Part shown: positions 36,541 to 45,326 of the stretch, piece by piece | How positions within the stretch are numbered: position 1 is the stretch's first letter | How the letters are laid out: every line of letters starts with the position of its first letter | Assembly: GCF_001547995.1 (NCBI RefSeq) | Contig: NZ_AP014690.1 | Coordinates: 372,001 to 436,000 of the forward strand | Source of the DNA: Asaia bogorensis NBRC 16594 | GTDB lineage: Bacteria > Pseudomonadota > Alphaproteobacteria > Acetobacterales > Acetobacteraceae | Length of the DNA stretch: 64,000 nt | Direction of reading: 5' to 3' | Notes under the pieces: model-generated | What the model was told of the DNA's origin: nothing | The model's database searches: none | The model's input: the letters and a program-made list of their open reading frames with translations, nothing else | Position numbers and translations under genes: made by a program

Positions 36541-37923
36541 TTATTCGTCAAGCGGCTGGAACAGCTCCACCAGATCGTTAAGATGACCGATTTCTTTCAG
36601 CGCCAGACCTTCAGGAGGTTTCGGGCGTGCGCCTCCGCTGGCCACACGCCGGGGGAGGATAGCCTGTGCGAAGCCGAGTTTCTGGGCTTCCTTCAGACGA
36701 AGATCCGTTTGCGAGACCTGACGCACCTCACCGGACAGCCCGACCTCGCCGAAATAGGTCGAGCCCGCCGATGTCGGTACGCCCGTCGCGGCCGAGATCA
36801 ATGCAGCTGCCACCGCCATATCGCAGGCTGGCTCACTGATCCGCAGGCCGCCCGCAATGTTGAGGTGCACATCCATTCCAGCCATCTTGAGGCCGCAGCG
36901 GGCTTCAAGAACAGCCAGAAGCATGTTCAGTCGCGCCGTTTCCCACCCGACCACTGCACGTCTGGCTGCGCCTTCACCGGCCTTGGGCGAGACGAGGGCC
37001 TGAATTTCCAGCAGGACAGGGCGTGTACCCTCCATGCCCGCAAAAACAGCCGATCCCGCAATATTGCCGCGCCGTTCTGCCAGAAACAGGGCCGAGGGGT
37101 TGGGGACTTCCGTTAGCCCTGTATCGGTCATGGCGAACACGCCAATTTCGTCTGTCGCACCAAAGCGGTTCTTGGCGGCGCGCAGGATGCGGAACTGGTG
37201 ACCGCGATCGCCTTCAAAATACATGACGGCATCGACCATGTGTTCGAGCACGCGTGGGCCTGCCAGCGCCCCTTCCTTGGTGACATGACCGACCAGAACG
37301 AGCGAGAACCCGACCGTCTTGGCCAGTCGGATCAGCTCGAAAGCGCAGGCGCGCACCTGAGCGACAGAGCCCGGCGCGCTCTCAATCGTCTCGAGCCACA
37401 TGGTCTGGATCGAGTCGATAACAACCACATGATGAACGCGGTCCTGCTCCAGCGAACCCGCAATTTCGGACACATTGATACTGGCTGCCAGATCGAGCGT
37501 CGGCGCATCGAGTTTCAGGCGGCGCGCGCGCAGGCGTATCTGGTCCACCGCTTCTTCGCCCGACACATACAGAACGCGCCGGCCTGCCTGCGCCAAAGCA
37601 CAGGTGGCCTGAAGCAGGAGCGTGGATTTGCCAATGCCCGGATCACCGCCCACCAGCACAACAGAGGCCGGAACGAGACCGCCGCCAAGCACACGATCAA
37701 ATTCGGCAATCGAGGTCTGGATGCGTGGCGGGGGAGTAAGATCGCCATCCAGATGCATGAGCGTGAGGCGACCGGCGCGCTTGCGTGTTTCACGACTGGT
37801 AGGCTCGACGGCCTCTTCAACGATGGTGTTCCACTCGCCACAGGCATCGCAGCGACCCGACCATTTGCTGGTGACTGCCCCACAGGCCTGGCATACGAAA
37901 CGGGCTGTGGGACGCTTGGCCAT
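36541..37923 (-). CDS. radA: DNA repair protein RadA
   Basis: 460 residues, standard length. The N-terminal zinc finger is CQAC...CDAC (residues about 10-30). The RecA-like core has Walker A GGDPGIGKSTLLLQ and Walker B VVIDSIQTMW; the RadA-specific KNRFG motif is in AAKNRFGATDEIGVF, and the C-terminal Lon-protease-like domain ends the chain. RadA is a branch-migration helicase in recombinational repair. ATG at 37923 has a GGAAG at proper spacing, unlike the in-frame ATG three codons upstream. Confidence 0.95.
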   Translation of the reverse strand: MAKRPTARFVCQACGAVTSKWSGRCDACGEWNTIVEEAVEPTSRETRKRAGRLTLMHLDGDLTPPPRIQTSIAEFDRVLGGGLVPASVVLVGGDPGIGKSTLLLQATCALAQAGRRVLYVSGEEAVDQIRLRARRLKLDAPTLDLAASINVSEIAGSLEQDRVHHVVVIDSIQTMWLETIESAPGSVAQVRACAFELIRLAKTVGFSLVLVGHVTKEGALAGPRVLEHMVDAVMYFEGDRGHQFRILRAAKNRFGATDEIGVFAMTDTGLTEVPNPSALFLAERRGNIAGSAVFAGMEGTRPVLLEIQALVSPKAGEGAARRAVVGWETARLNMLLAVLEARCGLKMAGMDVHLNIAGGLRISEPACDMAVAAALISAATGVPTSAGSTYFGEVGLSGEVRQVSQTDLRLKEAQKLGFAQAILPRRVASGGARPKPPEGLALKEIGHLNDLVELFQPLDE

Positions 37924-37980
37924 GAGGAACATCTTCCGGTATGGGGTTCAGATCGGAAGATAGGGCAGATGGGGAAACAT

Positions 37981-38122
37981 AACAAGAACGGGGAGGAGGT
38001 TCTTCTTTTCCAAGGGAAAAAGAAGCAAAAAGACTTTCAGATTCTAGTCGGAGAAAAACCGGGGGGGTTTGATCCCCACCACGGGAAAGAGTTTTTTGGT
38101 TCTTTTTTGCAAAAAAAAGAAC
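37981..38122. repeat. Purine/pyrimidine-tract intergenic element with two AT-rich hairpins
   Basis: The interval between mlaF and radA is unlike its surroundings. CTTCTTTTCC...GGGAAAAAGAAG (about 38003-38026) and GTTCTTTTTT-GC-AAAAAAAAGAAC (38099-38122) are near-perfect inverted repeats, separated by a run of seven G and a polypyrimidine patch. It has the look of a dispersed extragenic repeat; copy number cannot be judged from one window. Confidence 0.5.
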
Positions 38123-38135
38123 GCTTCTTTATCCT

Positions 38136-38924
38136 CTAACGCCGCAATTCCATCCCGATCGGTCCGTCCTTGCGCCCATGGGTAAACTGATCGACCATCG
38201 CGTTTCCGCTGTCCATCAGTTCTGACGCCAGCCCCTGCCAGACCAGTTTGCCATGATAGAGCATGGCCGCACGGTCGCCGATACGCTGCGCCGAGGCCAT
38301 GTCATGGGTGATGGCGACAGCGGTTGAGCCAAGGCGTTTGACGCAATCCACGATCAGTCCGTCAATCACAGCCCCCATGATGGGGTCGAGGCCCGTTGTC
38401 GGTTCGTCGAAGAACAGGATGTTGGGTGTGCCTGCAATGGCGCGGGCAAGCCCCACGCGCTTTTGCATACCGCCCGACAGCTCGGAAGGCGCGAGTGCTC
38501 CTACCGAGGGATCGAGCCCGACCTGCTTGAGAATATCACCGGCCTGGGCACGGGCTTGTGCCGCACTCAAGCGGTGAGCCTTGCCGCGGCCCTTGGCGCG
38601 CAGGCCGAACACGATGTTATCGGCCACGCTCATGCTGTCGAACAGGGCAGCATTCTGGAACAGCATGCCAATCTGTTCGACAAGGGCATCGCGTCGTGCG
38701 GGGGAGGCGGTAAGCACGCTTTCGCCGTCGATCTCGATCGTGCCGGAATCCGGGGTGATCAGACCGAGGATGCAGCGCAGGAGCACCGATTTTCCACTGC
38801 CTGAACCACCGATAATCACCATTGACGTTCCGGCTTCGACATCGAGGTCGATGCCATCCAGTACGGTTTTGGAGCCGAAGGATTTGGTCAGGCCGCGAAT
38901 GCGGATCTTGGGCAGGGCGCTCAT
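38136..38924 (-). CDS. mlaF: ABC transporter ATP-binding protein, MlaF-like (phospholipid transport)
   Basis: 262 residues. Walker A GGSGSGKSVLLRC, signature SELSGGMQKRVGLARA and Walker B ILFFDEPTTGLDPIMG, the last being typical of the MlaF/Ttg2A group. It powers lipid movement between outer and inner membrane together with MlaE. Its start overlaps the mlaE stop by 4 bp. The MlaD substrate-binding protein is not in this window. Confidence 0.92.
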   Translation of the reverse strand: MSALPKIRIRGLTKSFGSKTVLDGIDLDVEAGTSMVIIGGSGSGKSVLLRCILGLITPDSGTIEIDGESVLTASPARRDALVEQIGMLFQNAALFDSMSVADNIVFGLRAKGRGKAHRLSAAQARAQAGDILKQVGLDPSVGALAPSELSGGMQKRVGLARAIAGTPNILFFDEPTTGLDPIMGAVIDGLIVDCVKRLGSTAVAITHDMASAQRIGDRAAMLYHGKLVWQGLASELMDSGNAMVDQFTHGRKDGPIGMELRR

Positions 38925-39706
38925 TGGGCGAAGAACAGATCCGTCAGGAGGTAATCGAAAGCGAGAAGCAGGATCGAGGCGGCCACGACCGCAGCCGTGG
39001 TGGCCGAACCCACGCCCTCGGCGCCGCCGCGGCTGGTATAGCCATGATAGCAGCCCATCAGGCTGATGATGAACCCGAACACGGCCGCCTTGGAAAGACC
39101 GACCAGCACGTCCAGCGGCTTGAGCGCGTTGAACGTGGCAATGATGTAGTTCTGCGGGTCAAAGCCGAGCTTGGAAACCGAAACGGTAAAGCCGCCGAGC
39201 ACGCCCAGAATATCGGCAATAAGCACCAGAAAGGGCAGGGCCAGCGTACCAGCCAGAAGGCGCGGCGTAACCAGATACTTCATCGGGTCGGTCGAAAGGG
39301 TACGCAGCGCGTCGATCTGGTCGGTCACGCGCATGGTGCCGATCTCGGCTGACATGGCCGCACCGACGCGGCCCGCCACCATCAGACCGGCCAGAACCGG
39401 GCCAAGTTCACGAACCACGGCCAGAACGACGATGCCTGCAATGGCGCTCTGCACATGGTACTGGGCGAAGCCTGCATAGGACTGAAGCGCGATCACGCCG
39501 CCAGAGAAAATCGCGGTCAGCGCCACGACTGGCAGCGAATAGAAGGCGATTTCAATCAGGCTGTTGAAGAACACGCCCCAGTAGAAGGGCGGTCGCAGCA
39601 GATGCGACAGGCCTGCCAGGGCAAAAAGCGCCAGAGCACCAGCCTTGCGCACGATGCCGAGAAAGGCACGCCCGATGGCCGCAACGGGATCGAGTAGGAA
39701 ATTCAC
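38921..39706 (-). CDS. mlaE: ABC transporter permease, MlaE-like (phospholipid transport)
   Basis: 261 residues with five to six membrane helices. LTAIFSGGVIALQSYAGFAQY, REL-GPVLAGLMVAGRVGAAMSAEIGTMRVTDQIDAL and the C-terminal GCYHGYTSRGGAEGVG are diagnostic of MlaE/TrgB-type permeases. Together with the overlapping mlaF it forms the membrane core of an outer-membrane lipid asymmetry transporter. It lies upstream of mlaF on the minus strand. Confidence 0.92.
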   Translation of the reverse strand: MNFLLDPVAAIGRAFLGIVRKAGALALFALAGLSHLLRPPFYWGVFFNSLIEIAFYSLPVVALTAIFSGGVIALQSYAGFAQYHVQSAIAGIVVLAVVRELGPVLAGLMVAGRVGAAMSAEIGTMRVTDQIDALRTLSTDPMKYLVTPRLLAGTLALPFLVLIADILGVLGGFTVSVSKLGFDPQNYIIATFNALKPLDVLVGLSKAAVFGFIISLMGCYHGYTSRGGAEGVGSATTAAVVAASILLLAFDYLLTDLFFAQ

Positions 39707-39928
39707 GGTCAGCAGCTGCCATCAGGGAAGGTCATGCTTCAAGCCCTAGCCTGCCTGACGCGCTACGTCAAAGCCCTCTGTGACGCGAGGATGCACCCCG
39801 ATCGTCTGCCTTTCCGCGCATGGCACCTGTGACAAACCGGATTGGGGAGACAGGGTGTGAGAAGGCTGAATTCTGTCAGCCCTGTCAGGCGTTTCCCAAA
39901 GGCAGGGCATGTGCGTCAGAAGGGGCGG

Positions 39929-41332
39929 TCAGGCCCCGTTCTGACGCCGGTCCAGATCGCGAAACTGCGTATGCAGGTGGAAGTCGCGCGAGGTGACGCA
40001 GGTCTCAACGGCCCCTACACGCCTGTCGAGCTTTTGCAGACGCTCTGTCAGATCAAGCAACTGCGGAAGCTGGGTTTGTGGCATCGGGTCTGACACACGG
40101 GTCATGAGCGACAGAAGGAAAGGCTCGACCTTGCGGGCAAGTGCCGGATGATGGCTTTGAAGGGCCGCGATGATCTTCGGGATGAGACGCCGACGCATCA
40201 AGGCAATGGCCAGCGCACTCAGCGCAACCAGCCCGGAGGCCATGCTGCCGTTATCGGACAGTGTAGGTAGGGTCATTCCGAATGTGTATGGGCTGGAGGG
40301 CGTATGTTGCGTGCTGGGATGGGCCGCCCTCGACGTGACTGACGCTGCCGGTGGCTCGGGAGGTTCTGGTGGCTCTGGTGGCTCTGGAGGCTCAGGGGTG
40401 GAGACGTGAACACTCTCACTTCCCATGCGACGCAGCGCATCGAAATCGATGATCGTGCCATCTGGCTTGATCAGGCGATGGCTGTTGATGCGTGTCCCAT
40501 CGGCCAGACGCATGTCGTCGGGCGTGATGCGGGTGCCATTATTCGTGTTGCTGTCGCGCACCACGCCGGTAAAGCGCTCGCCATGGCCGGACGGCATGGC
40601 AATTTCGATACTGCCGCTCGCGCTCGAATGGGCGTGCTCGTCTCCCAGCACCTGATGCACGCGGATATCGCCCGAAGCGCTGGTGCGTAGCGTGGCGTTG
40701 CGTGCCACGCCGTCAAAGATGGCGTCACCCGGACCGGACAACGACACGGCAAGCTGGTCGATAGTGCCACCGCGTATGACGACATCGCCGGGACCGGTCG
40801 TGCCGATCACGACCGAGGGCGCAGTCGCGGTATCGATTTGCGCCTCGCCCGGCCCGGAGGTGGCAAGAATTGCCGGCCCGGTCAGTGTGCCCAGGGAAAG
40901 CGCGCCTGGACCGCTGCCCCTCAGCAGAAGGGCGCTCGCCTTGTCGACCGAGATATCGCCCCGGCCCTGACGCAGGGAGAGCGGTCCGTTGACCCAGTCG
41001 ATATCCAGTTTGTCGTAATTCATCGCGGTGGAGACAATGGCTGCCCCCTCGCGTAGCTGAATTGTGGCATCCTGACCGCAGGCGTTGCCGGTCAGCCACG
41101 CGTCGTGGTGACCTGCCTCGAAGGAGAGACCCGCTGGCACCTCCCGCATGTCGGCATTCTGCTGGAGCGCCCCGGCACCCCGGACGTGAATACGGGCGGC
41201 GCATCCCGCCTCGATATGCAGCGTATAGGGTGCGGCGGCGAGTGCGGCCTCCGGTGTCGTGGGCAAGCTCGTTTCTGCAAGGGCGGGCGATATGGTCAGG
41301 ACGAGAAAAACGCCCAGGCTGATACGGCTCAT
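39929..41332 (-). CDS. Secreted GIN/DUF2807-like beta-solenoid protein with transmembrane segment and PspB-like coil
   Basis: 467 residues. Signal peptide (MSRISLGVFLVLTISPALAE), then a repetitive Gly/Ser-rich beta-solenoid (about residues 30-250; repeats of the type LLLRGSGPGALSLG, ILATSGPGEAQI, VVIGTTGPGDVVI), a PDGTIIDFD block, a (Pro-Glu-Pro)n linker, a membrane helix near residue 375 (SGLVALSALAIALMRRR) and a coiled coil with RLQKLDRRVGAVETCVTSR near the end. The repeat class matches head-GIN/DUF2807, which has been grouped with 'toastrack' domains in Psp systems. Last gene of the psp unit, 91 bp after its paralogue. Function inferred: envelope sensor or Psp partner. Confidence 0.6.
   Translation of the reverse strand: MSRISLGVFLVLTISPALAETSLPTTPEAALAAAPYTLHIEAGCAARIHVRGAGALQQNADMREVPAGLSFEAGHHDAWLTGNACGQDATIQLREGAAIVSTAMNYDKLDIDWVNGPLSLRQGRGDISVDKASALLLRGSGPGALSLGTLTGPAILATSGPGEAQIDTATAPSVVIGTTGPGDVVIRGGTIDQLAVSLSGPGDAIFDGVARNATLRTSASGDIRVHQVLGDEHAHSSASGSIEIAMPSGHGERFTGVVRDSNTNNGTRITPDDMRLADGTRINSHRLIKPDGTIIDFDALRRMGSESVHVSTPEPPEPPEPPEPPEPPAASVTSRAAHPSTQHTPSSPYTFGMTLPTLSDNGSMASGLVALSALAIALMRRRLIPKIIAALQSHHPALARKVEPFLLSLMTRVSDPMPQTQLPQLLDLTERLQKLDRRVGAVETCVTSRDFHLHTQFRDLDRRQNGA
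40350..40394 (-). repeat. 9-bp tandem repeat encoding a Pro-Glu-Pro linker
   Basis: Five units of about GGTGGCTCT (plus strand) lie inside the preceding gene and encode EPP repeats on the minus strand. Such in-frame codon repeats vary easily in copy number and lengthen or shorten the periplasmic linker. Confidence 0.75.
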
Positions 41333-41423
41333 GACGTCTGTCCTTTTTTCATGGGGCCGCAGTTCGGACCCGCTGACCGCACGCAGGCGTCGGTTGTCCT
41401 GTCGCCGCCAGGCACGCTCTGCA

Positions 41424-42710
41424 TCACCCGTGATTTCTGGCGAGATGATGAAATTCTCGATGCAGGTGGAAATTGCGCGAGGTCACGCATTGCTCGATAT
41501 CGCTCACGCGTTTGTCGAGACGCTGCAAACGGGCTTCCAGTGTAGCAATTTCCGGCGCGCTCGCCGCCAAGGGCAGGGGCGCATGGGACGAGCCGGCAGA
41601 ACGCCTGATGCGCGACAGAAAATCCACCGGTACGAAGCCTGCAATACGCCGACGGAACACGATAAGGATCAGCGCCAAGAGGCCCCAGCCCAGCCATCGC
41701 CGATGGCCGTGACGCGGTGTCGCGTCATCACCGGCTGTGGCCCGGTCGTCGCTTTCATCATTGTCAAAGCTGATAACCGTGCCGTCGGGCCGCGTCAGAC
41801 TATGGGCCGTGATGACGGTGCCATCAGGCAGGGTGAGGATAGCATGGCTTGCATGAGACGATTTGCGGAGGGACGACGCATGATTGAGTGAAATCGTCGC
41901 TGGGGAATGGGCTTCCTGGTGCAGTTCGCCCGTTACCCTATCGATGTCGATCCCGCCATAGCCCGAAGCGACAAGGTTTGCCGTGCCGACTGTTCCGCCG
42001 AATTTCAGATGCCCGGAACCATGAATATCGGCGTTGAGTGCCCCGATGGTCCCGGCATTCAGGGTGATGGAGCCAAACCCTCCCGAGTTTGCCGTAAGGT
42101 GTGAGGCATCTACGCGGGCAATCGTGACACTGCCGCTGCCTGAAGTGGTCAGGGTGGCGGGGCCGTTCAGCCAGCCGAGCCGCAAACTGCCAAAGCCGTT
42201 CTCGTTCAGCACAAGCGCCGTTGCCTGATCGATGGAAATCGTGCCGCTGCCACGCTGAGTGAGCGAAACCGGCCCGTTGACGCCGGAAATATGCAGCGAA
42301 CCAAAGCCACGCATGGACGCGATGATGGCTGTACCCGGTCTGACATGCAGGGTCGAGGCACGCTCGCACTGATTGCCATCGACAGTTGTTTCATGACCCG
42401 AGCCGGCAATCGTCAGCCCTGCCATCTGCCCACCATCCCGGTCCTCCAGCAGGGCAGCGTCACCCTGACCCTCGCTGGCCCCCTCGATCGTGATGGACGA
42501 CGTGCATGAGGTGTTCAGGCGCAGCGTATAGGGGGCTGCATCAAGAAGCGCCTGAGGCGTGGCCGCGCTCGAAAGGGCCGTATTCGAAAGTGTCGGATCG
42601 GCAAGGGCTGTGATGGGAAGCAGGAAGCACAGACCCGTAAGGCCTATGACCTGCGGCAGGATCCGGCTCACGGCTGCATACGGATAACGGGGCAGGGGCA
42701 GGCGGATCAC
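41424..42710 (-). CDS. Secreted GIN/DUF2807-like beta-solenoid protein with transmembrane segment and PspB-like coil (paralogue)
   Basis: 428 residues and the same architecture as the gene at 39929: signal peptide after a longer n-region, APYTLRLNTSC start of the solenoid, repeats such as LHISGVNGPVSLTQRGSG and ATLTTSGSGSVTIA, a PDGTVISFD block, one membrane helix (WLGWGLLALILIVFRRR, about residue 345) and a C-terminal coil LEARLQRLDKRVSDIEQCV followed by TSRNFHLHREF. The TSR[DN]FHLHxxF tail is shared almost exactly with the other paralogue, so the cytoplasmic end is under constraint. Start overlaps the upstream gene by 4 bp. Confidence 0.6.
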   Translation of the reverse strand: MIRLPLPRYPYAAVSRILPQVIGLTGLCFLLPITALADPTLSNTALSSAATPQALLDAAPYTLRLNTSCTSSITIEGASEGQGDAALLEDRDGGQMAGLTIAGSGHETTVDGNQCERASTLHVRPGTAIIASMRGFGSLHISGVNGPVSLTQRGSGTISIDQATALVLNENGFGSLRLGWLNGPATLTTSGSGSVTIARVDASHLTANSGGFGSITLNAGTIGALNADIHGSGHLKFGGTVGTANLVASGYGGIDIDRVTGELHQEAHSPATISLNHASSLRKSSHASHAILTLPDGTVITAHSLTRPDGTVISFDNDESDDRATAGDDATPRHGHRRWLGWGLLALILIVFRRRIAGFVPVDFLSRIRRSAGSSHAPLPLAASAPEIATLEARLQRLDKRVSDIEQCVTSRNFHLHREFHHLARNHG

Positions 42711-44215
42711 CTCGTCTGATCTCCCTTTGATGCGGAGGGAGCGGCAGGGATAGCGGGCGTGACGCTCCCTGTCGTACGCGTCGCCGCGCCTGAGGAATCC
42801 TGAGGACTGCTCTGGGCTGCACCATTCGTCACGGGCTGCGTGGCGGGCGTGTTTGTGCCTGAGGGCTGCCCGGCGCTATTCGGCGCACTGTTGGCTACTC
42901 CCGGTGTGGCCGCTGTTGGGCTCTGGGACGCAACACCCGTGTTTGGCACCGTCGCGACAGAGGGCGAGACGGGAGGGGGCGTCGCGATGCCCGAAGTCGA
43001 GCTTGCTGCAGGTGCTGTTACCGTGCCACTCTGGCCCGGATTCCCTGTAGCAGGTGCCGGTGTGGGCGGTGTCGGCACATTCTGGCCTGATGTTTCCGGG
43101 GGGAGGGGCGGCGTGCTGGGGGGCGTCATGCCCTGCGGTGCAATTTGTGTCGGGCCAGAAACCCCATTGCCTTGCACAGGGCTGCCCTGCGGTATTCCGG
43201 CAGGGAAAGCGCCTCCCGTTGCGACACCGCTCTGAGGGGCGCCGCTCGGGGTAGCGCTATCATGGGGAACGCTCCCTTGCGCAGCATGATCCTGCGGCAG
43301 GGTCTTGTCCCCGGGAGCAGGAGGGGCGGGCGGTGCGGCTGTCGGAGCAGAGGGGCTCTGGGGTGGTGATCCCGCATCGGGCGGTGGCGAGGCGACCGGG
43401 CCGATCTGTACGTTGCCCGTGCGTGTCAGGGCACCGCTCACCGTTGGTATGGCGACGAGGCCTGTGCCAGAGGCGGAGACGGTGGCCGTATTGGCGCTCC
43501 CCCCAAGGCGAGCGCTGGCGGCGTTTTCGACCATGAGGGTCAACACGTCGAAACGGCCATCCGTCACGGTCAGATGGCTGGTCTCGGAAAGCTGGGCCGA
43601 AAAGGCATCGAGATCGGCGTGATCGACGACAAGACCCGAAGCCCCGGTCTCGACCACCTGCGCGGCGCGGTTGAGGCTGGCGATATGGACCTGCTCGGTG
43701 CCACGCAGGCTCAGATCGAGCGACTGGATGGTGTCGGCATCGAGTTGACCGGCTTCAAGGCTGGCCTCTAGCGAGGCCAGCGTGCCGTGAATGATGATAT
43801 GGGTGTCATGACTGTCATGGATCATCACCCCGACATTCGGTGCGACCAGAATGGAGACGCGGGCATTGGGAGCACAGGTCCGGCTGGTGATCAGAACCTT
43901 GGACGATCCCTGCGTCTTGCCTGTGCGCATGGTCAGATGCGCCCCACCCGAGGGAGAGCTGTCGATCGATACCCCGTCGCTCATGGCCGGATCGACCATG
44001 ATCTCGAAGCGCCCCAGGCAGGGCACGCTGAGATCGAGATCCTCAGCATCCATCACGACCGGCGAACCGGCATGAGCCGGGGCAGCCATGGCATGGCCGT
44101 CAAACCCGGCCCCTCCCGGCCCGAGCGGTGCCAGGCCAGCCAGAAGCAGGGCCGCAAGCGCCACGCGGCGCGTGTGACGAGAGGCGGGGCGGCGATACAG
44201 ACAGTCTGCCATCAT
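42707..44215 (-). CDS. Secreted protein with GIN/DUF2807-like domain and Pro-rich tail
   Basis: 502 residues. An N-terminal signal with a twin-Arg-like start (SRHTRRVALAALLLAGLAPL) precedes a beta-rich domain of about 200 residues with the same spaced Gly/Ala turn pattern (e.g. LSLRGTEQVHIASLN, VVETGASGLVVDHADL). The second half (about residue 275 on) is a long Pro/Ala/Gly/Ser/Thr/Gln-rich, probably disordered chain without a membrane anchor. Translationally coupled: its ATG overlaps the pspB stop and its stop overlaps the next start, each by 4 bp (ATGA). The tail could cross the peptidoglycan. Function unknown. Confidence 0.6.
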   Translation of the reverse strand: MMADCLYRRPASRHTRRVALAALLLAGLAPLGPGGAGFDGHAMAAPAHAGSPVVMDAEDLDLSVPCLGRFEIMVDPAMSDGVSIDSSPSGGAHLTMRTGKTQGSSKVLITSRTCAPNARVSILVAPNVGVMIHDSHDTHIIIHGTLASLEASLEAGQLDADTIQSLDLSLRGTEQVHIASLNRAAQVVETGASGLVVDHADLDAFSAQLSETSHLTVTDGRFDVLTLMVENAASARLGGSANTATVSASGTGLVAIPTVSGALTRTGNVQIGPVASPPPDAGSPPQSPSAPTAAPPAPPAPGDKTLPQDHAAQGSVPHDSATPSGAPQSGVATGGAFPAGIPQGSPVQGNGVSGPTQIAPQGMTPPSTPPLPPETSGQNVPTPPTPAPATGNPGQSGTVTAPAASSTSGIATPPPVSPSVATVPNTGVASQSPTAATPGVANSAPNSAGQPSGTNTPATQPVTNGAAQSSPQDSSGAATRTTGSVTPAIPAAPSASKGDQTR

Positions 44216-44466
44216 GAAAAGCTCCGCGTTCTCCAGCCAGGGACATCCTCGTCCAGAATACGCTCGAGCTGATCGACACGTTCTTCAAGGCGGCGCGCCT
44301 GCACATGCGCCATATTGAGCGCAGCGAGGTCCGATTCCTGCAACTTGCTGGCTGTCGCCTTCGCGCGCGTGCGAATGGTCACGATATACATGATCATGAC
44401 GAAGGGCATCACAACCGCAGCGAGGCCGATCAGATCACCCAGATCGGTTCCGGAACCATGACTCAT
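44212..44466 (-). CDS. pspB: PspB-like envelope stress membrane protein
   Basis: 84 residues: one N-terminal membrane helix (LIGLAAVVMPFVMIMYIV) and a cytoplasmic coil RRLEERVDQLERILDEDVPGWR. The last block aligns well with the E. coli PspB ending 'RIQALESILDAEHPNWR'. PspB relays envelope stress to PspA. It lies 40 bp after pspA and overlaps the next gene by 4 bp. No separate pspC gene is present in the unit. Confidence 0.8.
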   Translation of the reverse strand: MSHGSGTDLGDLIGLAAVVMPFVMIMYIVTIRTRAKATASKLQESDLAALNMAHVQARRLEERVDQLERILDEDVPGWRTRSFS

Positions 44467-44506
44467 GACGGCCTATCCTTGCTTGCAACGCGTCTCATGC
44501 TTGTCC

Positions 44507-45193
44507 TCATCCCTGACGGCTCTTGATTCTGGCGCGCAGCGCTTCGAGTTCGTTCTCGACCGCCATATCGGTTTCGAGGCCCGCCAGTTCTTCCTGCAGG
44601 CTCGGCTTGCGTGTGCCACCGGGGCCACGGCCGAGATCATAGGCTTCGGCCTTCCCCTCAAGGGCGTCAAGCGCACGCTCGACCTGCTCGAAGCGGTTGA
44701 AGGCATTTTCCACGCGCGTGTCATACAGGCGCTCGCGTGTCTTGATGCGATTGGTCGCAGCCTTGTGGCGCAGCGAAAGCGATTTCTCGCGGGATTTCGC
44801 GTCCGCCAGCTTGGCCTGCAGCTTGCCGATATCGTCGTGCTGCTGGTCAAGGCTTTCATTGACCTGTGCAATCTGCTGCTCCAGCGTCTTGCGCGACTGC
44901 TCGATGGTGGCCTTGGCGGCAAGTGCGCCCTTGGCCAGATCTTCGCGGTCGCGGGTCAGGGCCAGTTCAGCCTTACGCAGCCACTCGTCTTCCTCCTGCA
45001 CCATCGTGCGTGCACGACGCTCAAGCCCCTTGCGCTCGGCAATCATGGTGACAGCCTGGCTGCGTACCTCAACCAGCGTGTCTTCCATCTCCTGGATGAT
45101 CAGCCGGATCATTTTCTCCGGGTCTTCGGCGCTGGCCAGTATGGCGTTGAGGTTGGAGTTCACAATATCCGCAAGGCGGGAGAAGATACCCAT
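44507..45193 (-). CDS. pspA: Phage shock protein A
   Basis: 228 residues, almost entirely coiled coil. MGIFSRLADIVNSNLNAIL is the amphipathic membrane-binding helix and DPEKMIRLIIQEMEDTLVEVRS is the PspA/IM30/Vipp1 signature. PspA binds damaged inner membrane as an ESCRT-III-like polymer and, in enterobacteria, holds PspF inactive. The start is the ATG at 45193 that begins the canonical MGIFSR; the longer frame overlaps pspF. First gene of the psp unit, divergent from pspF. Confidence 0.95.
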   Translation of the reverse strand: MGIFSRLADIVNSNLNAILASAEDPEKMIRLIIQEMEDTLVEVRSQAVTMIAERKGLERRARTMVQEEDEWLRKAELALTRDREDLAKGALAAKATIEQSRKTLEQQIAQVNESLDQQHDDIGKLQAKLADAKSREKSLSLRHKAATNRIKTRERLYDTRVENAFNRFEQVERALDALEGKAEAYDLGRGPGGTRKPSLQEELAGLETDMAVENELEALRARIKSRQG

Positions 45194-45326
45194 GTGACGA
45201 TCTTTCTTTGCTGGAACGAATTTAACAGGAAATCGGGGCAGGAGAACACAGGCTTCTCTTGCAAGCGTAACGATCCGGGGTGAAAGATAGAGTTCTTGCA
45301 ACACCACGGATGAGACTGGCCAGAAA
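45194..45326. promoter_or_regulatory. Divergent pspA-pspF promoter interval
   Basis: 133 bp that should contain the pspA promoter. I searched both strands for a sigma-54 element (GG-N10-GC) and did not find a canonical one; the nearest looks on the pspA strand have GG and GC 12 or 8 bases apart, around 45259-45277. The pspA promoter may be degenerate or lie elsewhere. Confidence 0.45.

Noticed and set aside
37198-38139. Long plus-strand open frame antisense to radA.
   Set aside because: It is the shadow of radA in a GC-rich genome; its end runs through the AT-rich intergenic element and shows no family motif.
40350-40394. Repeat considered as a possible CRISPR or minisatellite outside genes.
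   Set aside because: It is in frame inside the solenoid gene and simply encodes Glu-Pro-Pro units; no spacers of unique sequence.
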